Positions 7,866 to 17,030 of a DNA stretch of 61,093 bases are shown here, piece after piece. A model generated the notes under the pieces. It was not told the DNA's origin and ran no database searches. It saw only the letters and a program-made list of their open reading frames with translations. Source of the DNA: CAG-791 sp963605745 (GTDB lineage Bacteria; Bacillota; Clostridia; Lachnospirales; Lachnospiraceae). The stretch covers positions 1-61,093 of the forward strand of contig CAVCWT010000016.1 in assembly GCA_963605745.1 (NCBI GenBank). Direction: 5' to 3'. Within the stretch, counting starts at the first letter, position 1. Each line of letters opens with the position of its first letter. Both the position numbers and the translations under genes were made by a program.

Positions 7866-9120
7866 TCATTATTCCGGACATAAAAGACATGAGTGTCTGA
7901 CGAGCAGACAGATTCAGCGGTGCGCAGTTAGCTGCGCACTGCTTTTTGGCTTTATAACACTGAGCCGGCCGGCGGCCTATGCGGTCTATGCCGATACGGT
8001 CACTGAGGAGAGCATCAAGGCCAAGGAGAGTCAGATTGAAGAGGCCAAACAGGAACGTCAGAATGTCCAGAACAACATCAGCAGCCTGAAGAACATGAAG
8101 GCAGAGCTGGAGGACAAAAAATCCGACCTCAATGCCTATGTTACGGAGCTTGATGCCAAGCTGACACAGATTCAGGAAAACGTGGACAGCCTTAAACAAC
8201 AGATCTCCGAGAAGGAAGAGGAAATTACAAAAACGGAGGAAGAGCTCGAGGAGGCCGAGGAAACGCAGCAGACGCAGTATGAGAATATGAAAAAGCGCTG
8301 CCAGTTCATTTACGAAAAAGGGAACTCGTATTTGCTGGAGACCCTGTTGAAATCGGCAACCTTCGGCGACCTTCTGAATAAGGCGTATTACATTGAGCAG
8401 CTCTCCAACTATGATCAGGAGCTGCTGCAGCGCTTTAAGGCACAGACCGAGCTGGTGAAAACCACAAAGGAAGCGCTGGAGGAGGAAAAGGAAACGTTGG
8501 CCGAGGAAAAAGAGGCGGTAGAAGAGGAAGAGGCCAACATGGAGTCCCTGATCAAGGAGAAAAAGGCTCAGATTGCCTCGACTGAGTCTGAGATTGCGGA
8601 GTCTGCAGCTACCATCGAGGAATATGAGAGCCAGATGAGCCAGCAGAATTCAACCATTGCAGCATTGGAGGCAGCAGTTGCTGCAGACAAACAGACACTG
8701 GCAGCACAGAACAGCAAATACACAGGAGGTGCCTTTGTGTGGCCGGCACCGTCCTATACCTATATTTCCTCGGAGTTCGGATACCGGACGCATCCGATCT
8801 ACGGACGGACTATTTTCCACAGCGGTCTGGACATGGCCGCACCCAGCGGTTCTCCGATTCTGGCAGCTGCTGACGGCGTTGTTGTGGCAGCGTCCTATGA
8901 ATCCTCCATGGGTAATTACGTTATGATCAACCATGGCAACGGGTTATATACGATCTATATGCATGCCAGTGCACTGTATGTGTCCAGCGGACAGGAGGTC
9001 AGTGCCGGTGATCAGATTGCCGCCGTCGGCAGCACAGGCAATTCGACAGGACCGCACCTGCATTTCTCGGTTCGTCTGAATGGATCCTATGTATCGCCCT
9101 GGAATTATCTGGGCGGCTGA
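7858..9120 (+). CDS. EnvC-like murein hydrolase activator / M23 peptidase
   Basis: 420 residues: an N-terminal signal segment (about 16-45), a long coiled coil (about 50-280) and a C-terminal LytM/M23 domain. The zinc-site residues appear intact: H321 and D325 (HSGLDM) and H400-L-H402 (PHLHF). Proteins lacking these residues are activators, so this one may be an active endopeptidase. The coiled coil and the 8-base overlap with ftsX argue that FtsX binds and controls it, as for PcsB or EnvC (inference from family and context). Confidence 0.92.
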   Translation: MFNHYSGHKRHECLTSRQIQRCAVSCALLFGFITLSRPAAYAVYADTVTEESIKAKESQIEEAKQERQNVQNNISSLKNMKAELEDKKSDLNAYVTELDAKLTQIQENVDSLKQQISEKEEEITKTEEELEEAEETQQTQYENMKKRCQFIYEKGNSYLLETLLKSATFGDLLNKAYYIEQLSNYDQELLQRFKAQTELVKTTKEALEEEKETLAEEKEAVEEEEANMESLIKEKKAQIASTESEIAESAATIEEYESQMSQQNSTIAALEAAVAADKQTLAAQNSKYTGGAFVWPAPSYTYISSEFGYRTHPIYGRTIFHSGLDMAAPSGSPILAAADGVVVAASYESSMGNYVMINHGNGLYTIYMHASALYVSSGQEVSAGDQIAAVGSTGNSTGPHLHFSVRLNGSYVSPWNYLGG

Positions 9121-9217
9121 GAAAACGGAATGTTGCTGCAACAGGGCTGCGGATTCCCAATGTGAGACCTGGAGGAATTGCTGTACCCTGGTGTGAGTGG
9201 TTTAACTGGAGTGAACG

Positions 9218-10489
9218 ATGACAGACGGTAAGGAATTGGGCGCTGCAAAGGAAAGCGGAGCGCAACAGAGTCAGAAACAAAAAGAACAAAAGGAACAAAA
9301 GAAAAGAAGGGGCCAAAAGCTTCTGCCGTTTCTGGGGGGAGTCTTGCTGGGCGGTGCGGCAGCAACCGGAATCTGTTATGTGCTGAGCGGAGGCATGTTG
9401 TTTTCACAGGGGCTCTTGTCTGAGAAAACAGCGTCTAAACTGACTACGCTCCAGAATCTGATCAGCAGACATTATTACAAGGCAGAAGAGGTAACCGAGG
9501 ATCAGCTGGCAGATGGTCTGTACAAGGGACTGCTGGAATCTCTGGATGATCCGTACTCGGTCTATTATGACGAGGACGATGTGGCCAGCCTGAACGAGAG
9601 CGTCAGCGGGTCCTATTCCGGGATCGGGGCCTATGTGTCCAAGGACGAAACCAGCGACTGCCCGAAGGTTGCCGGAGTGATTGCCGGTGCTCCGGCCGAG
9701 AAGGCGGGCCTTCTGGAGAACGATATTCTGTGGAAGGCAGACGGAGAATCTCTGCAGGGACTGGATCTGGACATGGCCGTCAGTAAGATCCGCGGTGAAA
9801 AAGGAACGACCGTCCATCTGACCATTGTGCGGGATGGTGAGGAGATGGAATTCGATGTCACAAGAGATGAGGTACAGTCCGAAACCTGCGACGGAAAGAT
9901 GCTGGAGGATGGCATAGGATATATTCAGATTTCCCAGTTTACGGACACAACGCCGGAGCAGTTCGTAGAGGCACTTGAAACGCTGCAAAAAGAGGAGACC
10001 AAGGGACTTGTGATTGACCTTCGGGGCAATCCGGGAGGAACGGTAGAGGCCGTCACCTCAATTGCCGAGTACCTGATTCCGGAGGGACGGATTTTCTATA
10101 TGGAGTATCCGGATGGTTCGACAAAGGAATATTCCACCGATGGCACGAACAATATTAATCTGCCGCTCGTGGTTTTGGTTAACGGGAATTCGGCGAGTGC
10201 CTCGGAGATTCTCTCCAGCAGCATTCAGGATTCCGGCGCCGGAAAGGTTGTTGGAACGCAGAGCTACGGAAAGGGCGTTGTCCAGACCGTGTACTCACTG
10301 GCCGATGGGACGGCAGTGAAGCTGACAATTGCAGAATATTTCACCAGGAACGGCAATGCGATCAACAAGATCGGTGTTACTCCGGATGAGGTGGTGGAGT
10401 TCGACAGCGAGGCCTATCTGGAGCAGGATGGTTACGACAATCAGCTGGAGAAGGCAGAGGAAATTCTGAAGAGCGAAATGAGCAAGTAG
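9218..10489 (+). CDS. CtpA-type S41 C-terminal processing protease
   Basis: 423 residues: a basic, glutamine-rich cytoplasmic N terminus, one membrane anchor (about residues 30-55), a PDZ domain (about 130-215, starting SGSYSGIGAYV) and the S41 catalytic domain with the serine motif NGNSASASEI (322-331) and the general-base lysine K352 in SYGKG. It acts outside the membrane. Position directly after ftsEX and the M23 gene suggests processing or turnover of cell-wall hydrolases, as shown for some CtpA proteins elsewhere (inference). Confidence 0.94.
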   Translation: MTDGKELGAAKESGAQQSQKQKEQKEQKKRRGQKLLPFLGGVLLGGAAATGICYVLSGGMLFSQGLLSEKTASKLTTLQNLISRHYYKAEEVTEDQLADGLYKGLLESLDDPYSVYYDEDDVASLNESVSGSYSGIGAYVSKDETSDCPKVAGVIAGAPAEKAGLLENDILWKADGESLQGLDLDMAVSKIRGEKGTTVHLTIVRDGEEMEFDVTRDEVQSETCDGKMLEDGIGYIQISQFTDTTPEQFVEALETLQKEETKGLVIDLRGNPGGTVEAVTSIAEYLIPEGRIFYMEYPDGSTKEYSTDGTNNINLPLVVLVNGNSASASEILSSSIQDSGAGKVVGTQSYGKGVVQTVYSLADGTAVKLTIAEYFTRNGNAINKIGVTPDEVVEFDSEAYLEQDGYDNQLEKAEEILKSEMSK

Positions 10490-10522
10490 CACAGGCATGC
10501 TATGCAGGCACCGATATTTACG

Positions 10523-10560
10523 AGGAACGAATTCGGGATGGCACGGGAGCATTCGTTCCT
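10523..10560. other. Hairpin upstream of the sugar-binding lipoprotein gene
   Basis: AGGAACGAAT (10523-10532) is a perfect complement of ATTCGTTCCT (10551-10560), with an 18-base loop. No T run follows, so it is not a standard terminator. It sits 38 bases before the TTG start and could affect the 5' leader. Confidence 0.6.
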
Positions 10561-10598
10561 GCCCCGGCATGAGAATTTATATAGAAGGAGAGACAGAA

Positions 10599-12029
10599 TT
10601 GAAGAAAAGACTGGTAAGCATTCTGCTCGCTGCGAGCATGGTAAGTGCCATGTTGACTGGCTGCGGGAATTCCGGTACAAACAACGACACCGCAGACAGT
10701 ATCGAGGCGAGCAGCAAAGAGGAAACGGCTGCAGCTGCAGCATCTGATGAAAACGAAGAGGAAGAGCCTGCTGCAGATACGGGGACGGTTCTGAATATTC
10801 AATGCTGGAATGAGGAGTTTAAAAGTCTCCTGGAGACCTATTATCCAGGCTATGAAAAGGTGGATGATACGACCGGCAAAATCGGAGATGTGACCGTTCG
10901 CTTTACCATTACCCCAACGGATGGCAATGCGTATCAGAACAACCTGGACAGTGCTCTTCGCGGCAATGCGGAGGCTGCAGAAGAGGACAAGGTGGATCTT
11001 TTCCTGGTGGATGCGGATTCTGCCATGAAATATACCAATGCGAGCGCCGATCTTGCCATGAAGCTGTCGGATCTGGGAATTACAAAGGAGGAGCTGGCAG
11101 ATCAGTATACGTATACACAGGATCTGGTGACGGACGCCAACGGGGATCTGCGCGGAGCAGCCTGGCAGGCCTGCGCAGCAGGCCTGATCTATAACAGAGC
11201 CATTGCCAGAGACGTGCTGGGCTCCGATGATCCTGCCGACGTGCAGGAGGCCGTAAAAGACTGGGAGAGCTATGCAGCTACAGCGGCGACGCTGAGGGCT
11301 TCCGGTTATCGCATAACGGCGTCGGCAAACGATACATACCTTGCCTATGTTGGCGGCAAGAGCAGCAGCTGGGTGGATGCAAGCGGAACGGTGCAGGTAG
11401 ATGAGAGTCTGCAGCAGTGGGCGGAGAGCGCAAAGGCCATGGTGGATTCCAGAGAGACCGGAACTTCACTTTTGTGGAGCGACGAGTGGAACCAGGGCTT
11501 TTACGAGGAAACTCCGGTATTCGCCTATCTGGGGCCTGCCTGGATGGTGCAGTCGGCAATGCATGCAGAGGAAGAGAGCTCCATTGCATATAACGGCGGC
11601 TGGGGAGTGACAGAGGGACCGCAGAGCTTTTTCTGGGGCGGAACCTGGATTTGTGCGGCGAGTGGGACGGACAATCCGAACCTGGTCAAAAGTATTATCT
11701 TGACATTAACGGCAGATGCTGACACGATGAAGCAAATCGCACTCTCTGAGACAGACTGTGTGAATAACAAGGCAGTCCTGGCGGCACTGGCAGAGGATGA
11801 AACGGCAGGATGGGATGTTCTGGGAGGACAGAATCCGTACGGCGTGTTTGCAGCAAATGCAGAGACCGTGGATGTCAGCAGCAGAACCATCTATGATCAG
11901 GGCTGCACAGAGCAGTTCCAGCTGGCGATGAAGAGCTATCTGGACGGCAATGTCAGCTATGATGAAGCTTTCGAGGAGTTTTGTCAGGCAATGATTGAAA
12001 AATACCCGGAACTGACAACGGGTGAATAG
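10599..12029 (+). CDS. Extracellular solute-binding lipoprotein, probable sugar ABC transporter type
   Basis: 476 residues. A lipoprotein signal ends in the lipobox LTGC near residues 20-23. The mature part begins with a Ser/Ala/Glu linker and then resembles carbohydrate-binding proteins (VLNIQCWNEEFKSLLETYYPGYE near residue 65, and later PAWMVQSAMHAEEES and WGVTEGPQSFFWGG). TTG 10599 is chosen because AGAAGGAG lies eight bases upstream and it gives a proper signal peptide; the frame is open to 10497. No permease or ATPase gene adjoins it, so its transporter is elsewhere. Confidence 0.88.
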   Translation: MKKRLVSILLAASMVSAMLTGCGNSGTNNDTADSIEASSKEETAAAAASDENEEEEPAADTGTVLNIQCWNEEFKSLLETYYPGYEKVDDTTGKIGDVTVRFTITPTDGNAYQNNLDSALRGNAEAAEEDKVDLFLVDADSAMKYTNASADLAMKLSDLGITKEELADQYTYTQDLVTDANGDLRGAAWQACAAGLIYNRAIARDVLGSDDPADVQEAVKDWESYAATAATLRASGYRITASANDTYLAYVGGKSSSWVDASGTVQVDESLQQWAESAKAMVDSRETGTSLLWSDEWNQGFYEETPVFAYLGPAWMVQSAMHAEEESSIAYNGGWGVTEGPQSFFWGGTWICAASGTDNPNLVKSIILTLTADADTMKQIALSETDCVNNKAVLAALAEDETAGWDVLGGQNPYGVFAANAETVDVSSRTIYDQGCTEQFQLAMKSYLDGNVSYDEAFEEFCQAMIEKYPELTTGE

Positions 12030-12067
12030 TACCGCGCCGGAGGAGACGGCGCAGAAAAGGGGGCAGT

Positions 12068-13300
12068 ATGGGACTGTTACAGGTGGGAATGAGTGCAGCA
12101 TCATCGGTGCTGGCGGATCAGTGGAGAGAGTATTTTTACTGTGATGCGCTGGATGCGAAAACCCTTGTGGTAAAGGGAACCAAGCGCAAACAGAGCCGCT
12201 CGCACAACAATGGGAGTGAGAATGTCATTTCCAACGGCTCTATTGTTGCGGTCAATGACGGACAGTGCATGATCATTGTCGAGCAGGGCAAGATCGTGGA
12301 GGTTTGCGCAGAGCCGGGTGAATTCGTATTCGACAACGCGTCCTCGCCGTCGTTGTTTGCAGGCGGATTAAAGAAGGGAATTACCGATTCCTTCAATGCC
12401 TTTGTAAAGCGAGTGGGCTTTGGCGGTGACACGGCCGTGGATCAGCGCGTGTATTATTTCAACACAAAGGAGATCATCGGGAACAAGTACGGAACGGCGA
12501 ATCCGGTTCCCTTCCGTGTGGTGGACAACAAGATCGGTCTGGACGTGGATATCTCGATTACCTGCTTTGGCGAGTATGCTTATCGAATCGAGGATCCGAT
12601 TCTGTTCTACAAAAATGTCTGCGGCAATGTGGACGGAGCCTACACCAGAGACAAGATTGATTCCCAGCTCAAATCCGAGCTATTGACGGCACTGCAGCCG
12701 GCATTTGCAGAGATTTCCGAGCAGGGTGTTCGTTACAGCTCGGTTCCGGCCCATGCGAATGAGCTGGGGGCTGCACTGAATCATGCACTGTCAGATTCCT
12801 GGGGCAAGACCTACGGAATTGCCATCTCGACCTTTGGCGTTTCCAGCCTCAAGGCCAGCGAAGAAGACGAGAAGATGATCAAGGAGCTGCAGAGAAATGC
12901 AGTCTACCAGAACCCGAACATGGCAGCCGCAACGCTGACCGCCGCACAGGCACAGGCCATGCAGGATGCAGCCAAAAACACCAATGGAGCTATGATGGGC
13001 TTTGCCGGAATGAATATGGCACAGCAGGCAGGGGGCATCAATGCAGGACAGCTCTTCCAGATGGGTGCTGCGCAGCAGGCTCAGGCAGCACAGCAGACCG
13101 CCGCACAGAGCGCGCCTCAGATGCAGCCGGCGGGTGCCTGGACCTGCCCGTCCTGCGGTCAGGGCGGCAACGCCGGCAAGTTCTGCCAGAACTGCGGAAC
13201 ACCAAAGCCGGCAGCAGCCGGTCCTTGGATCTGCCCGTCCTGCGGCCAGGGCGGCAATACCGGTAAATTCTGCCAGAACTGCGGATCACCGAGAGCATAA
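12068..13300 (+). CDS. SPFH domain protein with two C-terminal zinc ribbons (virion-core-like / YdjI type)
   Basis: 410 residues. The first 270 residues resemble the SPFH/YdjI family often named virion core protein: WREYFYCDALDAKTLVVKG, later FGGDTAVDQRVYYFNTKEI and IDSQLKSELLTALQPAFAEIS. A Met/Ala/Gln-rich linker (about 285-360) leads to two near-identical zinc ribbons, each CPSCGQGGNxGKFCQNCG, one after the other. Thirteen such residues repeated suggest recent duplication. The next gene, 22 bases away, also has zinc ribbons, suggesting a physical complex. In Bacillus the YdjI/YdjH-type proteins respond to membrane stress; the role here is inference. Confidence 0.85.
   Translation: MGLLQVGMSAASSVLADQWREYFYCDALDAKTLVVKGTKRKQSRSHNNGSENVISNGSIVAVNDGQCMIIVEQGKIVEVCAEPGEFVFDNASSPSLFAGGLKKGITDSFNAFVKRVGFGGDTAVDQRVYYFNTKEIIGNKYGTANPVPFRVVDNKIGLDVDISITCFGEYAYRIEDPILFYKNVCGNVDGAYTRDKIDSQLKSELLTALQPAFAEISEQGVRYSSVPAHANELGAALNHALSDSWGKTYGIAISTFGVSSLKASEEDEKMIKELQRNAVYQNPNMAAATLTAAQAQAMQDAAKNTNGAMMGFAGMNMAQQAGGINAGQLFQMGAAQQAQAAQQTAAQSAPQMQPAGAWTCPSCGQGGNAGKFCQNCGTPKPAAAGPWICPSCGQGGNTGKFCQNCGSPRA
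13139..13287 (+). repeat. Duplicated zinc-ribbon coding segment
   Basis: About 57 bases at 13141-13197 and 13231-13287 are near-identical, each encoding one CxxC-x10-CxxC ribbon of the SPFH protein. Confidence 0.8.
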
Positions 13301-13321
13301 CACGATCAGAAAGGGGCTGAC

Positions 13322-14740
13322 ATGGCACAGCAGGTCACGAATTATACCTGCCTCAATTGCGGCGGACCTGTGCATTTTGATGCCGCAACCGGGAAGGTAA
13401 AGTGCGATTATTGTGACAGCATCTTTACCATTGATGAGGTCAAAATGGCCTATGAGGCCAAAAATAAAAAGGCTGCCGCGGCTGGTGAAGCGGCGGCAGG
13501 GGCCGGGAATGCAGCAGGAGGCTCTGCAGGGAGAACACCTACCGCAGAGGAGCTGGGCGCAACCGCGCCGAATGTAGAAACAGCAGCAGGAGATGATTGG
13601 GGCGGTGATGTCTCCTCACTGAAGGTCTATCATTGCACGAACTGCGGCGCAGAACTTATTGCAGATGCATCCACAGGTGCAACCAACTGCCCGTACTGCG
13701 GGAATCCGATGGTGATTCCGGAACAGTTCACAATCGGCAGAAAGCCGGATTATATCATTCCGTTTGCGTGCACAAAAGAGCAGGCGGAGGAAGGCCTGAA
13801 AAATTACTATAAAGGCAAAAAGCTCCTGCCAAAATCCTTTACCAATGAGAATCATCTGGAGGAAATCAAGGGGGTATACGTTCCCTACTGGCTGTTCAAT
13901 GGCCTGGTGGATGCGCAGATGTCCTTTGAATGCAGCAACAGTACGACAACGAGGGAAGGGGATTTTGAGGTAACCAGAACGAAAATCTATGATGTGCAGC
14001 GCGGCGGCCGAATGTATTTTGACCGGATTCCGTGCGATGCGTCACGGAGCATGCCGGATGATCTGATGGATTCGATTGAGCCCTACAATTATGAGAATCT
14101 GACGCCCTTCGAGCTGGAGTATCTGCCGGGATATCTGGCCAACAAATATGATGTAGAGCAAAAGGAACTGCAGCCCAAAGCGGACGAAAGAGCAAAAGCA
14201 ACGGCCTGCGATGAGCTCCGCAGCAGCGTGGGCGGCTACACCTCTGTACAGGAACGAGGGCGCAGTGCCAATGTTCATCACAGCAGGACGGAGTACGCAC
14301 TGATGCCGGCCTGGATCCTGTACACCAAGTGGAACAACCAGGATTTCCTGTTCGCTATGAACGGAGAAACCGGCAAAATGACGGGCAACCTGCCCATTGA
14401 CACCGGCAGGTCAGCACTGTGGATGGGCGGTGTCAGTGCAGTGGCCTTTGCTTTCTTTATGATCATTGCGATGCTGATGGACATGAGCATTGACGGGACG
14501 ACGATCGGGATCTGTGCTGCGGCGGGCCTGCTCATAGGGCTTCTTACGCTGCTGGTTCTGCGTGCGCAGATGAAGCCGGTCGCAGAGGCAACCAGAGCCG
14601 GGTTCTATCTGGATCAGGAAGCATCCGAAATCACACTGCGTCAGGATCACTATGTGCGGACCGTAGAGACCAGAACGAGAATCCAGAGAAACGATGGCCC
14701 CGGTCACGGCCCCGGAGGTCCAGGCCCTGGCCGACATTGA
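13322..14740 (+). CDS. Zinc-ribbon membrane protein paired with the SPFH protein
   Basis: 472 residues. It opens with one zinc ribbon (CLNCGGPVHF...CDYC, about residues 10-35), has a Gly/Ala-rich linker, a second ribbon (CTNCGAEL...CPYC, about 105-130), a large soluble region with PDYIIPF and VYVPYWLFNG, two membrane segments near 375-420, and a Gly/Pro/His-rich end. Such TFIIB-type zinc-ribbon membrane proteins are common in Firmicutes beside SPFH/virion-core-like genes; molecular function is unknown. The hairpin terminator at 14793-14830 closes the two-gene unit. Confidence 0.8.
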   Translation: MAQQVTNYTCLNCGGPVHFDAATGKVKCDYCDSIFTIDEVKMAYEAKNKKAAAAGEAAAGAGNAAGGSAGRTPTAEELGATAPNVETAAGDDWGGDVSSLKVYHCTNCGAELIADASTGATNCPYCGNPMVIPEQFTIGRKPDYIIPFACTKEQAEEGLKNYYKGKKLLPKSFTNENHLEEIKGVYVPYWLFNGLVDAQMSFECSNSTTTREGDFEVTRTKIYDVQRGGRMYFDRIPCDASRSMPDDLMDSIEPYNYENLTPFELEYLPGYLANKYDVEQKELQPKADERAKATACDELRSSVGGYTSVQERGRSANVHHSRTEYALMPAWILYTKWNNQDFLFAMNGETGKMTGNLPIDTGRSALWMGGVSAVAFAFFMIIAMLMDMSIDGTTIGICAAAGLLIGLLTLLVLRAQMKPVAEATRAGFYLDQEASEITLRQDHYVRTVETRTRIQRNDGPGHGPGGPGPGRH

Positions 14741-14792
14741 TTGACCACGGCAGATGCCAAACATGCATTCGAAAATTGATGGACGAAACCCG

Positions 14793-14830
14793 AAACCTGC
14801 GGTACAGTATGATGTATCGCAGGTTTTTAT
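14793..14830 (+). terminator. Rho-independent terminator after the zinc-ribbon gene
   Basis: AAACCTGCGGTACA (14793-14806) pairs with TGTATCGCAGGTTT (14813-14826), one G-U pair, loop GTATGA, then TTATTT. Confidence 0.85.
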
Positions 14831-14879
14831 TTATGGTGGATGCTGAACAGATACGTTTTACTGCGTTACAGGAGAGCAT

Positions 14880-16874
14880 ATGGATCATTTTGTACTGCAT
14901 TCGGAATTCCAGCCGACGGGCGATCAGCCGCAGGCCATTGCCGATCTGGTGAAGGGCTTTCAGGAGGGCAACCAGTTTCAGACCTTGCTGGGAGTTACCG
15001 GTTCCGGCAAGACCTTTACCATGGCCAATGTCATTCAGGCTTTGAACCGGCCGACGCTGATCATTTCCCATAACAAGACGCTGGCGGGCCAGTTGTATGG
15101 AGAAATGAAGGAATTCTTTCCGGAGAATGCAGTGGAATATTTTGTCTCCTATTATGATTACTACCAGCCGGAGGCCTATGTTCCACAGACAGATACTTAT
15201 ATTGCCAAGGATTCGGCGATCAATGACGAAATTGACAAGCTGCGCCTCTCGGCGACGGCATCTCTTTCGGAACGGCGGGATGTGATTGTTGTCGCCAGTG
15301 TATCCTGCATTTACGGACTGGGTTCACCGGATGAGTTCAAGGGAATGTCTCTGTCACTGCGCCCCGGCATGCAGCGGGACCGCGACGATGTGATCCGGGA
15401 TCTGATTGCCATCCAGTACAAGAGAAACGATCAGGTGCTCGAGCGCTGCAATTTCAGGGTGCATGGGGATACGCTGGAGATCTACCCTGCGCAGGGCAGT
15501 GAATATCTGATTCGGGTGGAATTCTTTGGGGATGAGATTGACCGTATCTGCGAGGTGGAGATTGTGACCGGACGGGTGCATGCGAGCCTGCAGCATGTCA
15601 TGATTTATCCGGCTTCCCACTATGTTGTTCCGCAGGACAAGATCAATCTGGCCTGCGAGAACATTGAGAAGGAGCTGGAGGAGCGCGTTCGTTATTTTAA
15701 AGGTGAGGACAAACTGATCGAGGCGCAGCGCATTTCGGAGCGGACGAATTTTGACATCGAGATGATGCGGGAGACGGGCTTTTGCTCGGGAATCGAGAAC
15801 TATTCACGGCACCTGAATTTCATGCCGCCGGGGGCAGAGCCGCTGACGCTGATGGATTTCTTTCCGAAGGATTTTCTGATCATTGTGGATGAGTCGCACA
15901 TGACCATTCCGCAGGTGGGGGCGATGTATCACGGAGACCGGAACCGCAAGGTGACGCTGGTGGACTATGGGTTTCGTCTGCCCTCGGCCCTGGACAACCG
16001 TCCGTTGAATTTCGGGGAATTCGAGAATAAAATCGACCAGATGCTGTTCTGTTCGGCAACGCCGGGCAAATACGAGGAGGAGCACGAGCTCCTTCGAACC
16101 GAGCAGGTAATTCGCCCGACCGGGCTCCTGGATCCGGAGATTGACGTTCGCCCGGTGGAGGGACAGATTGATGATCTGATCGCAGAGATTCGAAAGGCAA
16201 CGGACCGTCAGAATAAGGTGCTGGTCACCACGCTGACCAAAAAAATGGCAGAGGATCTCACCGATTATCTGACCGAAGCGGGAATTCGTGTTCGTTATTT
16301 GCACTCGGACATCGATACGCTGGAGCGGGCAGAGATCATTCGTGACATGCGCCTGGACGTATTCGATGTATTGGTCGGCATCAATCTGCTGCGTGAGGGT
16401 CTGGACATTCCGGAGATCTCGCTGGTGGCAATTCTGGATGCGGACAAGGAAGGATTCCTTCGCTCGGAGACGTCCCTCGTGCAGACCATTGGCCGCGCTG
16501 CCCGCAATGCGGACGGGCATGTTGTGATGTATGCCGACACGATCACGGACTCCATGAGAAGGGCCATTGATGAAACCAGACGCCGCCGGGCCATTCAGGA
16601 GACGTACAACAAGGAGCATGGCATTACGCCGCAGACCATTCGAAAGGCCGTGCGCGATCTGATCGCCATCTCAAAGGCCGTGAGCGAGGAGCAGGTGCGC
16701 TTCGAAAAGGATCCGGAGTCCATGTCGGAGAAGGAGCTGGAGAAGCTGATTGCCAAGGTGGAAAAGCAAATGAAGAAGGCAGCAGCGGAGCTGAATTTTG
16801 AGGCGGCGGCGGAGCTGCGGGATCAGATGAAGGAACTCAAACAGCAGCTCCTGGAGATCACGGGCGGCCGCTGA
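14880..16874 (+). CDS. uvrB: Excinuclease ABC subunit B
   Basis: Damage-verifying helicase-like subunit of nucleotide excision repair, 664 residues, full length. Walker A GVTGSGKT (38-45), the beta-hairpin YYDYYQPEAY near residue 95, DESH helicase motif II, and a C-terminal UVR coiled coil for UvrC contact (LEKLIAKVEKQMKKAAAELNFE). ATG 14880 has GGAG upstream. uvrA follows 156 bases later in the same direction. Confidence 0.98.
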   Translation: MDHFVLHSEFQPTGDQPQAIADLVKGFQEGNQFQTLLGVTGSGKTFTMANVIQALNRPTLIISHNKTLAGQLYGEMKEFFPENAVEYFVSYYDYYQPEAYVPQTDTYIAKDSAINDEIDKLRLSATASLSERRDVIVVASVSCIYGLGSPDEFKGMSLSLRPGMQRDRDDVIRDLIAIQYKRNDQVLERCNFRVHGDTLEIYPAQGSEYLIRVEFFGDEIDRICEVEIVTGRVHASLQHVMIYPASHYVVPQDKINLACENIEKELEERVRYFKGEDKLIEAQRISERTNFDIEMMRETGFCSGIENYSRHLNFMPPGAEPLTLMDFFPKDFLIIVDESHMTIPQVGAMYHGDRNRKVTLVDYGFRLPSALDNRPLNFGEFENKIDQMLFCSATPGKYEEEHELLRTEQVIRPTGLLDPEIDVRPVEGQIDDLIAEIRKATDRQNKVLVTTLTKKMAEDLTDYLTEAGIRVRYLHSDIDTLERAEIIRDMRLDVFDVLVGINLLREGLDIPEISLVAILDADKEGFLRSETSLVQTIGRAARNADGHVVMYADTITDSMRRAIDETRRRRAIQETYNKEHGITPQTIRKAVRDLIAISKAVSEEQVRFEKDPESMSEKELEKLIAKVEKQMKKAAAELNFEAAAELRDQMKELKQQLLEITGGR

Positions 16875-17030
16875 GGCAGTTTGCAGTTATGAACTGGCAC
16901 AGCAGGTCCTGCGGCGAGAAAATCAAGATGATGCGGAACAACGGCTTAGGTGATAGGGATGATCAGAAAAACCATCCGGCGTTTTGAAAAAACCGTTGTA
17001 CCAGACAGATAAACGAGAATGAGGAAATTT

